Assembly: GCA_040216735.1 (NCBI GenBank) | Contig: JAVJOO010000003.1 | Location: 388,746 to 452,745 of the forward strand | Direction: 5' to 3' | DNA from: Alphaproteobacteria bacterium | GTDB taxonomy: Bacteria > Pseudomonadota > Alphaproteobacteria > SHVP01 | Length of the DNA stretch: 64,000 nt | Shown: piece by piece, positions 52,095-59,953 of the stretch | Layout: the number at the start of each line of letters is the position of its first letter | How positions within the stretch are numbered: the stretch's first letter is position 1 | Notes under the pieces: generated by a model | Databases searched by the model: none | Told to the model about the DNA's origin: nothing | What the model saw: the letters and a program-made list of their open reading frames with translations, nothing else | Position numbers and translations under genes: made by a program

Positions 52095-52171
52095 GGCGGG
52101 GTAGCTCAGTTGGTTAGAGCAGCGGAATCATAATCCGCGTGTCGGGGGTTCGAATCCCTCCCCCGCTACCA
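52095..52171 (+). tRNA. tRNA-Met (CAT), elongator type
   Basis: 77 nt including an encoded CCA. Standard D-arm (TAGCTCAGTTGG), anticodon arm GCGGA-ATCATAA-TCCGC with anticodon CAT, T-arm with GGTTCGAATCC. The acceptor stem closes with a G1-U72 wobble. No initiator features (three G-C pairs in the anticodon stem, C1-A72), so elongator Met is preferred; a lysidine-modified Ile2 tRNA also has CAT and cannot be fully excluded. Confidence 0.93.
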
Positions 52172-52515
52172 CCGTCTTGGTCATCTTCACGCCCACATTT
52201 CGGTGAACCTTACCAATGGACAAATGCGGCGTTTGATGCCCGGACGTTCCGTCCATCTCCTTCTTCCCTCTGAAACTGCCGTTTTACAAAGTTCGAGACG
52301 CAGTTCTGTTCCCGCCTTTGGTCCGTTTCGGTACGGCAGCGGAATCACAATCCGGTTATCAGACGTAATTGGCGTTGGCCGGACAAAGCCTCCTCGTCCC
52401 ACACCGATTTGGGCTGGGACTGCCCCCTCGGGCTCGGCGCTTGCTGTCGCATCGGACACCCCCTAACGTCATTTCCTGCGGGTCGATGCCCGCTGAGCAA
52501 CATGGGGAGGTCAGT
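52172..52515. other. Gene-poor spacer with a partial tRNA anticodon-arm copy
   Basis: No convincing gene. At 52336-52354 there is an 18-of-19 match to tRNA bases 52119-52137 (GCAGCGGAATCAYAATCCG), in the same orientation and 217 nt apart. This could be a relic of an integration site in the tRNA or a partial duplication. No integrase was seen. The end holds the ribosome-binding site (GGGGAGG at 52504) of the next gene. Confidence 0.5.
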
Positions 52516-54081
52516 ATGAAGCGGGTTTTTCACGCGTCCCTTGCAGCAATCGCCGGTGCAGCGATCCTCGGTGCAGCGATGTTCTCCGGCATGCTAAGCG
52601 AATCGGCCGAAGCCGCCGACAACAGCACACTTCGAGTCGGCGTCTATGCGAAGGCCCCATCGCGAGGCAACCCCTACGGCGGCGGCGGCGTTCCCAGCAT
52701 TTACTGGTGGGACCCGATCTTCGACGGATTCACCCGCGTCAATGACAAGGGCCAAACGGTGCCCTGGTTGGCGGAGAGCTGGGAACTCGTCAACGCTACA
52801 ACGTGGCGATTCAAGCTCCGCCAAGATGTTGTGTTTACCAATGGCGAAAAAATGAATGCCGATGCGGCAGTAGCGACGATCATGTGGATGATCTCCGATG
52901 TGGGCCGCGCCACACCGGGTGGCCGCGAGTCACGAGGCATCACCGGTGCTACCAAGGTCGATGACTACACCCTCGACATCACGACCGAGAAACCGATGCC
53001 GCTGCTCGCAGGAACGGTATCGCGCGCCTACGTCGTGGCACCCAAGGCCTGGGCTGACATGGGCATCCAAGGATACTCGGCCAATCCGGCGACCTCGGGA
53101 GCTTACAAGGTCAAAAGCTGGAACGACTCGGGTGCCGAATTTGTTGCCTACGAGAATACGTGGCGCCCCCCCAAGATTCCCACGCTCAAGTATGTCGAGT
53201 TGCCCGAATCGGCGGCCCGTCTGCAGGCGCTAGTGTCGGAGCAAATCGACCTCGCTGTCTTGATTGCACCGGATGACGTCCCGGTCGTACGTGATGCCGG
53301 TCAGACCTCGTTCACATTCTCGTCGCCCAATATCATGAACATGGTGTTGATGACCGAGGACTATAAGAAGGCCTACGGAGAGAAGGGTTCGCCCTTCAAG
53401 GACAAACGCGTCCGACTGGCCATGAACATGGCGATCGACCGTCAGGCCATCGTCGATAACCTACTCGCCGGTCAGAGCAAACCGGCAAACCAACCGGCCA
53501 ACCCGGCCACCTTTGGCTACAATCCCGATCTACCGCTCTACGAGTACAACCCGACTAAGGCGAAGGCTCTGCTTGCCGAGGCCGGCTATCCCAACGGCTT
53601 CGAGTTGATCGCGGAAATCATTCCGGGCGCCATCCCGCGCGACGTGGAGATCTACAGCTACCTTGCTGAGTCGTTCGGCAAGATCGGCGTCAAAGTCGAT
53701 ATGCGTCAGATTCCGTTCGCGGACTGGCTCAAGAAGTTTATCGGTGGTGGTTGGGAAGGCGCCGCAACCGGTTTCTCCGCCTTTGTGGACCCGCATATGG
53801 ACGCGTCACGGCCGTTCACCAACTTCTCCTGCTACAAGCAGCCAAACCCGTTGATCTGCATCGACGACTTTATGCCGCTGCTCGATGCTCAGGGTCAGGA
53901 GATGGACCGCAGCAAACGTGAGGCGATGCTGAAGGAACTCATGGCAAAATCGCACAACGATGCACTAAGCCTGCCGATCCTGCTTGGTGTCGATATCTAC
54001 GGTGCAACCAAACGGCTCAAGAACTTCGAATACTGGAACCGCGTTATCCTCTGGGAGAGGATGACCCTGGAAGGCGCTTAA
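52516..54081 (+). CDS. ABC transporter periplasmic peptide/opine-type substrate-binding protein
   Basis: 521 residues with an N-terminal signal peptide (KRV, hydrophobic AAIAGAAILGAAMFSGML, cleavage near SAEAADN). SBP_bac_5 family (DppA/OppA/NikA): the fold runs from WWDPIFDGFTRVNDKGQTVPWLAESWE through the C-terminal lobe LNFEYWN-like region. The ATG at 52516 follows GGGGAGG; the longer open frame is ignored because the signal peptide begins here. Expected partners (two permeases, ATPases) are not adjacent: the next gene is a sensor kinase after a terminator. Confidence 0.92.
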   Translation: MKRVFHASLAAIAGAAILGAAMFSGMLSESAEAADNSTLRVGVYAKAPSRGNPYGGGGVPSIYWWDPIFDGFTRVNDKGQTVPWLAESWELVNATTWRFKLRQDVVFTNGEKMNADAAVATIMWMISDVGRATPGGRESRGITGATKVDDYTLDITTEKPMPLLAGTVSRAYVVAPKAWADMGIQGYSANPATSGAYKVKSWNDSGAEFVAYENTWRPPKIPTLKYVELPESAARLQALVSEQIDLAVLIAPDDVPVVRDAGQTSFTFSSPNIMNMVLMTEDYKKAYGEKGSPFKDKRVRLAMNMAIDRQAIVDNLLAGQSKPANQPANPATFGYNPDLPLYEYNPTKAKALLAEAGYPNGFELIAEIIPGAIPRDVEIYSYLAESFGKIGVKVDMRQIPFADWLKKFIGGGWEGAATGFSAFVDPHMDASRPFTNFSCYKQPNPLICIDDFMPLLDAQGQEMDRSKREAMLKELMAKSHNDALSLPILLGVDIYGATKRLKNFEYWNRVILWERMTLEGA

Positions 54082-54109
54082 GCCGACATTGGCCGACCAA
54101 GACCTACTG

Positions 54110-54140
54110 CCTGTGGCCCCTTTCGGGGCCACAGGTTTTT
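54110..54140 (+). terminator. Rho-independent terminator after the binding-protein gene
   Basis: 11-bp perfect stem CCTGTGGCCCC / GGGGCCACAGG with loop TTTC, followed by five T. It shows the binding-protein gene is transcribed alone. Confidence 0.93.
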
Positions 54141-54163
54141 CTGGCGGAGGAAAAGAGGGCAAG

Positions 54164-54199
54164 GTGGTCCGCTGCGGCAGCCGCTTTGCAGCGGACCAC
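54164..54199. repeat. 12-bp perfect inverted repeat (extragenic hairpin)
   Basis: GTGGTCCGCTGC and GCAGCGGACCAC around a 12-nt loop, 24 nt after the terminator T-run. There is no T-run of its own. It could be a REP-type element or a regulatory hairpin. The rest of the 54082-54426 spacer shows nothing I recognise. Confidence 0.6.
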
Positions 54200-54426
54200 A
54201 AGGGTCCCGCCCGTAGCAATGTTTCAAGCCATTGATTTTCTTAAGGCTTTGCTGTGTGAGGGCTTCTAACGTGAGGGGTGACGCCTCCCGCCCCGCAACC
54301 GAGGCTTTTGGCAATCCAAGCGCACATTCTGGTAAATGAACAAGGGTGGCCGAACTGAACGGGTCGGCGCACCTGCGTTTGCGGGTCGGCAAATGGGAAT
54401 AGGCAGAGTGAACGGGATGTCAGCGG

Positions 54427-55770
54427 TTGCTTGATCTGATCACCGACAGGGTTCGCCGGTTGGGGCCAGTCCTCGCGGCGCTCGCCGTAACGGCTATCTC
54501 GGTCGCAGTTTCCGCCCTGGCGACAGGCGCGACAATGATCTTGCTCGACGCTGATCCATTCCCCGCACTCTATCTCGCGATTGGGACACCCTTTGTGCTG
54601 GCGTTACCAATAACCCTTGTAGCGTTCGGGGCGCTCGAGCGGGCCAACGACGCCCGAGCCCAGGTGGCCCACAGTGAGGCCGCGGCGCAGGCGGCCCAGG
54701 CCACCCTGAGCGATGCGCTCGAAAACATTCCGAACCCAACCATGATCCTGGGGCCGGATGAGCGGATACAGTTTCGTAACCGAGCGTGGCGGCGCTACTA
54801 CCCGGAACTGGAAGAGGTCGTTCAGCTCGGCATGCGCTACGAGGATATTGTTCGTACCGTCCTCGAATCGGGCCTGTGGGATCCGATGGGGCCGCGCGAA
54901 GAGATACTGGAAAAGCGCCTGGGTCAATACCGCACCGCCGTGGGAAACGTCGTTCAAGAACTTGCGGACGGGCGCTTCATCCTGGCCAATACCAGCCGCT
55001 CGCGCGACGGCGGGACGATCCTCACCCATACCGACATCACCGATCTCAAACGGATCGACCGTTTGAAGGACGAGTTCGTCTCGATGGTCAGTCACGAACT
55101 GCGCACGCCGATTACATCGATCAAAGGTTCCCTCGATATGTTGGCAACCGCACTTAAGGACGGACGCGAGATCGACGTGTCCCAATTCGTCGATATCGCG
55201 AACCGAAACGCCGAACGCATGCTGGCGATCGTCAACGACATCCTCCTCGCCCAGGGGATTCAGGCGGGCGGCGTGGCGTTCGATGTGAAACCGACGCCAA
55301 TGGTGCCGTTGGTGCAGAAAATCCTGAGTGCAAACGCCGGATTTGCCGATCGGTTCGGGGTCGCGTTTCGATTGCACGACGGACCTACCGAAGCATGCGC
55401 CAGCGTCGATGCGGACCGTTTCGGTCAAGTTCTGACTAACCTGCTATCCAACGCCGCAAAGTTCGCCCCCCGCGACAGTACCGTCGAGGTTTCCGTACGC
55501 CGCTTGGCCGACCGCGTTGAGGTCTCTGTTCACGATGAGGGTCCCGGTATTCCGAAGGAATATCACGAGCGGGTATTCGAACGGTTCTGGCGCGCCGACA
55601 CCGCTGCCACCAGCGGCGTCCCCGGCACCGGTCTTGGTCTGAGCATTGCCCGTCAGATGGTCGAAGGGATGGGCGGTCACCTCGATGTGGAATCCGAACT
55701 CGGAAAGGGTACGACCTTTCGTTGTTCTTTACCGTTGGCCTTGGAGCCTGAGTCCTCCGCTTTGAACTAG
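54427..55770 (+). CDS. PAS-domain sensor histidine kinase
   Basis: 447 residues. Two N-terminal membrane helices (about 14-40 and 45-66), a PAS domain (about 95-210: LENIPNPTMILGPDERIQFRNRAW), HisKA with VSMVSHELRTPITSIKG (phospho-His about 224), and a HATPase_c domain with N box LLSNAAKFA, DEGPGIP and GTGLGLSIA. The start is TTG at 54427; no better in-frame start fits the first helix. No response-regulator gene is adjacent, so its partner is unknown. The signal is unknown. Confidence 0.9.
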   Translation: MLDLITDRVRRLGPVLAALAVTAISVAVSALATGATMILLDADPFPALYLAIGTPFVLALPITLVAFGALERANDARAQVAHSEAAAQAAQATLSDALENIPNPTMILGPDERIQFRNRAWRRYYPELEEVVQLGMRYEDIVRTVLESGLWDPMGPREEILEKRLGQYRTAVGNVVQELADGRFILANTSRSRDGGTILTHTDITDLKRIDRLKDEFVSMVSHELRTPITSIKGSLDMLATALKDGREIDVSQFVDIANRNAERMLAIVNDILLAQGIQAGGVAFDVKPTPMVPLVQKILSANAGFADRFGVAFRLHDGPTEACASVDADRFGQVLTNLLSNAAKFAPRDSTVEVSVRRLADRVEVSVHDEGPGIPKEYHERVFERFWRADTAATSGVPGTGLGLSIARQMVEGMGGHLDVESELGKGTTFRCSLPLALEPESSALN

Positions 55771-55801
55771 ATCGATGTCGTTTCCTGGCGTTGGCTCGGC
55801 G

Positions 55802-56278
55802 TCATGTCGTCTCGAGTCGGAACTTCAAAAACGCGGCCCCCTCGTGCACGACCTCGCCGACAAACCGGGCGCCAAGGCGCGCGAGCCCACCCAGATGTTT
55901 GCGCGAGGGCGGCACGAGGAACGTCACAAACGGAATCCGCTCGTCCGCCTGGGCAAACGCGATGGCTTTCCTGGCGATCCGCACACCAAGTCCAAAGCGG
56001 TCGGGCTTGAGCACCAGCCCGAAATCCCACTCGTCGCCCTCCTTCTGAAATCCGCCCCAGCCGACATAGGCGCCGTCCAATAGGATGGCCCAATGGCCGA
56101 GGCCGTCACGGTGCCAGTATTTTTCTTTGGCGGCGACGAACTCTCTCAGCGCGTGCTGGTCCCACTCGAAGGTGAGCAGGGGCAGGTGCGCCGCGACTCG
56201 GGGATCGGACATGTGGGCGGTGATCGCGCCCGGCGGTATGTCGGGCAATCGCGCGAAGGTGAGGTTGCCTTCAGTCAT
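55802..56278 (-). CDS. GNAT family N-acetyltransferase
   Basis: 158 residues with the GNAT fold: GHWAILLDGAYVGWGGFQKEGDEWDFGLVLKPDRFGLGVRIARKAIAFA, where RFGLGVRI stands for the acetyl-CoA loop (Q/RxxGxG/A). Substrate unknown. Stop is 31 nt from the convergent sensor-kinase stop. Confidence 0.85.
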   Translation of the reverse strand: MTEGNLTFARLPDIPPGAITAHMSDPRVAAHLPLLTFEWDQHALREFVAAKEKYWHRDGLGHWAILLDGAYVGWGGFQKEGDEWDFGLVLKPDRFGLGVRIARKAIAFAQADERIPFVTFLVPPSRKHLGGLARLGARFVGEVVHEGAAFLKFRLETT

Positions 56279-56325
56279 TTTGATGAATCAATGCGCCGAC
56301 GCGCGCGACCGTGGACGCGCTTACC

Positions 56326-57282
56326 TCACGCCCGGCGGACCGGCGATAGGTTGACCAGGACTAGGCTCACGCCGATCAACACCAACGCTGCCCAAATCCA
56401 CAGGCTGTTGGCGTCGCCGAAGATCCAAATACCAACGCCGATTCCGACCAGCGTCGCGATGTAGTTGACCATTGAGAAAAACACGGGGCCGGCGCGCTTG
56501 ATCAGTTCGAAAATCAAGTAGAAGGCGAGAGCGTTGTTGGCCATCGCGATCAGCGTGGCCCAATGGCCGTCGCCGAACGCGCCGCCGAAGGCCCACCATT
56601 CGCCGGTCACCGCCATGACGACCAGCATGGACACCGAGCCGAAGAACGTCAGGCCGGCGGCGAACTGAACCGAACTGCCCTCGGGCGGGCGCAGCATCGC
56701 GACACATACCGCGTTCAGTGCGTAGCAGAACGGCGCGGCGAAGCCGAGTACGACCCACCCCACCATTTCCGGCGCGGGGAGGCTCGTCGAGGGCAGCAGC
56801 ACAAACAGCACGCCCACCAGCCCCAGAACGATGCCGCCAAAGCGGACAAGCCGGAATCGGTCGAGCCGGAAGATCAACGCCAACGCATAGATGGTCACCG
56901 GGACCAGCGAGAGCCCGAGGCTAAGAATTCCGGAGGGCACCTTGGCCGCGACAAACGCGAAGATCAGATAGGGAACGGTGAAATTGAGCGTCGCCGTAAC
57001 GATGTACACGCGCACATGGGCCCATTGCCGCGTCGGCAGGCCGCCAAAAAGGGCCGCCAAGGCAAACAGGATGACGCCTGCGCCCAGCGATTGCCAAAAC
57101 ACATACGGAATGAAAGGTAGCCCGTTGTCGGCGGCGACACGGTTGAGGACCAGGATCAGTGCAAACGAGAGGCCCAGCACGAACAGCATGGCCAGCGAAC
57201 CGGCATCGGGTTTGCCCCAGGCCGCCGGCGCCGCGGGATCCGCCGCCGCATTCTGTTCGCCTGTCGTATCGTCGTGTGCCAT
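56326..57282 (-). CDS. DMT-superfamily transporter (EamA-type)
   Basis: 318 residues with about ten predicted membrane helices arranged as two EamA repeats. The N-terminal 28 residues are a cytoplasmic Asp/Ala-rich extension. Substrate not predictable; the family exports amino acids and other metabolites. It precedes the GNAT gene on the same strand with 47 nt between, possibly one unit. Confidence 0.88.
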   Translation of the reverse strand: MAHDDTTGEQNAAADPAAPAAWGKPDAGSLAMLFVLGLSFALILVLNRVAADNGLPFIPYVFWQSLGAGVILFALAALFGGLPTRQWAHVRVYIVTATLNFTVPYLIFAFVAAKVPSGILSLGLSLVPVTIYALALIFRLDRFRLVRFGGIVLGLVGVLFVLLPSTSLPAPEMVGWVVLGFAAPFCYALNAVCVAMLRPPEGSSVQFAAGLTFFGSVSMLVVMAVTGEWWAFGGAFGDGHWATLIAMANNALAFYLIFELIKRAGPVFFSMVNYIATLVGIGVGIWIFGDANSLWIWAALVLIGVSLVLVNLSPVRRA

Positions 57283-57378
57283 CGAACCCCCCGGCGCGGG
57301 TCCACCCCGCGTTTTCAGAAACGCGAGTCTATAGCAACGTCGTCGCCAGTCGAACGCTGTTTGCCGCCTGCGGCGGCG

Positions 57379-57627
57379 CTAGTCGATTACCCCGGCGGCG
57401 CGCAACCGTGCCGAAAGGCGGACCTTGCGCTCATGGCGATCCGGTTTGAGGTCGTCGCGCATTCGTTGGGCGATTGTCAGCAGGATCTCCCGTTGGCGCG
57501 CCGGATCCGCCACCCGCCATGCGCCGATTTCCTCCAGGGTGCGATAGCACCCCTTGCATTGCCCCGTTCGCATGTTCATCTGACAGACGGAAATGCAGGG
57601 GGATACGGTTTGGACGGGCGTCCTCAT
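57379..57627 (-). CDS. DUF1289 family protein
   Basis: 82 residues from the ATG at 57627 (the frame opens at 57663). The DUF1289 signature SPCISVCQMN, TGQCKGCYRTLEEIGAW has four conserved cysteines (C-x3-C and C-x2-C), suggesting metal or Fe-S binding. Function unknown. Stands alone between the transporter and the AsmA-like gene. Confidence 0.88.
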   Translation of the reverse strand: MRTPVQTVSPCISVCQMNMRTGQCKGCYRTLEEIGAWRVADPARQREILLTIAQRMRDDLKPDRHERKVRLSARLRAAGVID

Positions 57628-57764
57628 AGGGTCATCCGAGAAACGACACAGCCATAGTCCCATAGGTAGCGAAGCCGAACCGAAATTCCAAGCCGCGTTC
57701 CCGCAGTCGTTGCGTCCGCCGATTTCCGGCCGAGCTTTTTTCGGCCGCGCCCATTGTTGCGCGG

Positions 57765-58523
57765 TTAGCGCTTGAGGATTCCGCGTACGCCGCCCGCACC
57801 CTTTTCCAGCAAAGACTTGGCCTTGCCGCCAACCTCTCCCTCGAGCTTTTGTAGAACGCCCGATTGGATCGCCGCCTGACCTGCCGCGGCACTCACGGCG
57901 GCAAGAATCACTTTGGCCACCTCGGCCGGTTTCGCGCCACCGTCGTCCTTGCCGATGTCGTTCAATGTTATAGACGGCAAATCCGCGCCAACGCCTCGAT
58001 CAAGGCCCGCGGCCTTCAAATCGACCCGGCCGTCGGCAATGGTGATCCGTTCAATCACCAGTTTCTTCTTGTTTTCAGGGTTGTCCGTGTTCGAGGGCGA
58101 GGATGCGCCACCGCTGCCTTGGGCAAGCGTTTGCTGCAACTGCGACACGTTGGTGCCGGCGCTATTGACCTCGACCGTTACCTGCGGGGCGGTCACGCTG
58201 ATTTCTCGGATGACGATGGTGTCTTCGGTCAGGGATCCGATATCGAGCACGATACGGGCTTCACCGATGCGCATCGTGCGTTCCTCGAACCCCTGGGGAT
58301 GGCCGATAACAAGGCCCCGGATGGTGCCCTCGCCGGATCGCAGCGAGATGCTGACGTCGTCCACAGTCACCGCCGTCTGGGTGACGTCGCTTCCCACCCG
58401 CTCGATGGCGGCCTTGACGATCGAATCGACCGAGGCCAACGCGACGACCAAAACGATGACCACGACCACAACGACAACCGCAATCGCGCCTCCGCCGATA
58501 ACCAGACCTTTTCTCATGGGCAA
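57765..58523 (-). CDS. AsmA/DUF748-like membrane-anchored protein, unknown function
   Basis: 252 residues. One N-terminal membrane anchor (IAVVVVVVVIVLVVALASV), then a beta-rich region resembling the N-terminal part of AsmA/DUF748 proteins (VKAAIERVGSDVTQTAVTVDDVSISLRSGEGTIRGLVIGHPQGF). The C-terminal Gly/Lys-rich helix ends GGVRGILKR. Probably an envelope protein projecting into the periplasm. Start at 58523 or, six bases in, at 58517. Transcribed divergently from the methyltransferase at 58675. Confidence 0.7.
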   Translation of the reverse strand: MPMRKGLVIGGGAIAVVVVVVVIVLVVALASVDSIVKAAIERVGSDVTQTAVTVDDVSISLRSGEGTIRGLVIGHPQGFEERTMRIGEARIVLDIGSLTEDTIVIREISVTAPQVTVEVNSAGTNVSQLQQTLAQGSGGASSPSNTDNPENKKKLVIERITIADGRVDLKAAGLDRGVGADLPSITLNDIGKDDGGAKPAEVAKVILAAVSAAAGQAAIQSGVLQKLEGEVGGKAKSLLEKGAGGVRGILKR

Positions 58524-58629
58524 TCCTTTTCAACGAGGTGGCGAAACACTATGCGGAACCACGGGTTTTTCGCAACGCGGCACTGGTTTAGCGATCAAAC
58601 CAGAAGGCGCGCATCTGTGCCAATTTTGC

Positions 58630-58635
58630 TATAAT
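58630..58635 (+). promoter_or_regulatory. Possible -10 element of the methyltransferase gene
   Basis: TATAAT at 58630, 40 nt before the ATG at 58675. No good -35 match is visible at the right distance, so this is only a candidate. Confidence 0.35.
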
Positions 58636-58674
58636 ACCGGCAGAATACAACCTGGACCGAGGGAGAAGCCTACC

Positions 58675-59841
58675 ATGGAGCAACAACAGGTCGCGACGTT
58701 TAGCGGGTTTGGACGCCACGGGATCAGTCCCGAAACGGTGCACGACGAAGACGCGCGCAGCAATTTCATGATGGACCTCTACCGTCATCTCGGTGCCAAG
58801 GCGGGGCCGGGCCGCCGCGACGTGTTCGAGAAACGGGTCAAGCCAGCCTTCGTTCAGGAACATGGCCGTGCGCCCAAGGATCGGCACGAGGTCCGCAAGG
58901 CGGTCCAAAACGACCCCTATTTCCAGTACTGGGGCCACCTTCGCGTACTGGCCAACCAGACGCTGTTCTACGAAAACGGCCGCACGGTGGAGCGCCAGCT
59001 CGATACCCTGATCGAAAAAGCGAAACCGCGGGCGCGGGAAAAGGGCCATCTCGATCTCGACCCGAATTTCAAGGTGCCGAAGTACCAAGCCCCCCTGGAC
59101 ATGCACTGGATGCCAGGCAGCTTCTTTACTGAAACTGCCGAGGGCGATGTCGCCGCCGGGGCGATGTACGACTCGGGCGGTCTCTATGTGATGACCTCGG
59201 GTAATCTTGGGCCCCTGGGGGACGGCGGCGCCTATTCGGTCGTCAATTATTTGCGCGAGAAGTACCCCGATTTCACGCCGACGCGGATCCTCGACCAGGG
59301 GTGCACGGTGGGCCACAACACGTTGCCGTTCAAGGAGGCTTGGCCCAAGGCCGACGTCATCGGGATCGATATCGGCGCACCGGTTTTGCGTTACGCCCAT
59401 GCCCGGGCAGAAGCGATGAACTACGACGTGACCTTCGCGCAGCAAAATGCCGAACACACCAAGTACGAAGACGAAAGCTTCGACTTCATTGTCTCGACAA
59501 TGTTCCTACACGAAACGTCGCGCAAAGCCGTCCACAACATCATTGCCGAGGGCTATCGTTTGCTGAAGCCCGGCGGGTTGATGTTGCATGTCGAGCAGCC
59601 GCCGTTCCGCTGGTTTGCCGATCCGTTCGATCAGTACGTGCGCGACTGGGATACCCATAACAACAACGAACCGTTCTGGGGTCCGATGCACGATATGGAC
59701 CTCGAAGAGGTCGCCGTTGCCGGTGGCTTCAAGCGCAAGGATGTCATCCAGGAGATGGCTCAATTGATCAAGCCAACCAAAACCGACAACTACGCCAAAG
59801 GGCCCGGCGAGTGGTACGTCTTCGCGGCGTGGAAGCGCTAG
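58675..59841 (+). CDS. Class I SAM-dependent methyltransferase with long helical N-terminus
   Basis: 388 residues from the ATG at 58675 (GGGAGAAG 7 nt upstream); a longer open frame upstream is antisense shadow. The first about 180 residues are helical and charged. The SAM domain follows with ILDQGCTVGHNTLPF, VIGIDIGAPVLRYAHAR, and FDFIVSTMFLHETSRKAVHNIIAEGYRLLKPGGLMLHVEQPP, the ubiquinone/menaquinone (Methyltransf_11) type. Substrate unknown. Monocistronic by context. Confidence 0.85.
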   Translation: MEQQQVATFSGFGRHGISPETVHDEDARSNFMMDLYRHLGAKAGPGRRDVFEKRVKPAFVQEHGRAPKDRHEVRKAVQNDPYFQYWGHLRVLANQTLFYENGRTVERQLDTLIEKAKPRAREKGHLDLDPNFKVPKYQAPLDMHWMPGSFFTETAEGDVAAGAMYDSGGLYVMTSGNLGPLGDGGAYSVVNYLREKYPDFTPTRILDQGCTVGHNTLPFKEAWPKADVIGIDIGAPVLRYAHARAEAMNYDVTFAQQNAEHTKYEDESFDFIVSTMFLHETSRKAVHNIIAEGYRLLKPGGLMLHVEQPPFRWFADPFDQYVRDWDTHNNNEPFWGPMHDMDLEEVAVAGGFKRKDVIQEMAQLIKPTKTDNYAKGPGEWYVFAAWKR

Positions 59842-59953
59842 GCGCGCCGACAGCTCCCTATATCCTATTGGTCCGACGCGCCTCGCAAATGGCGGTGCGC
59901 GTCGGACTCAGTTTCGCAAGTCCTTGGGAACCTACCGCTCGGCGCACTGCGCC

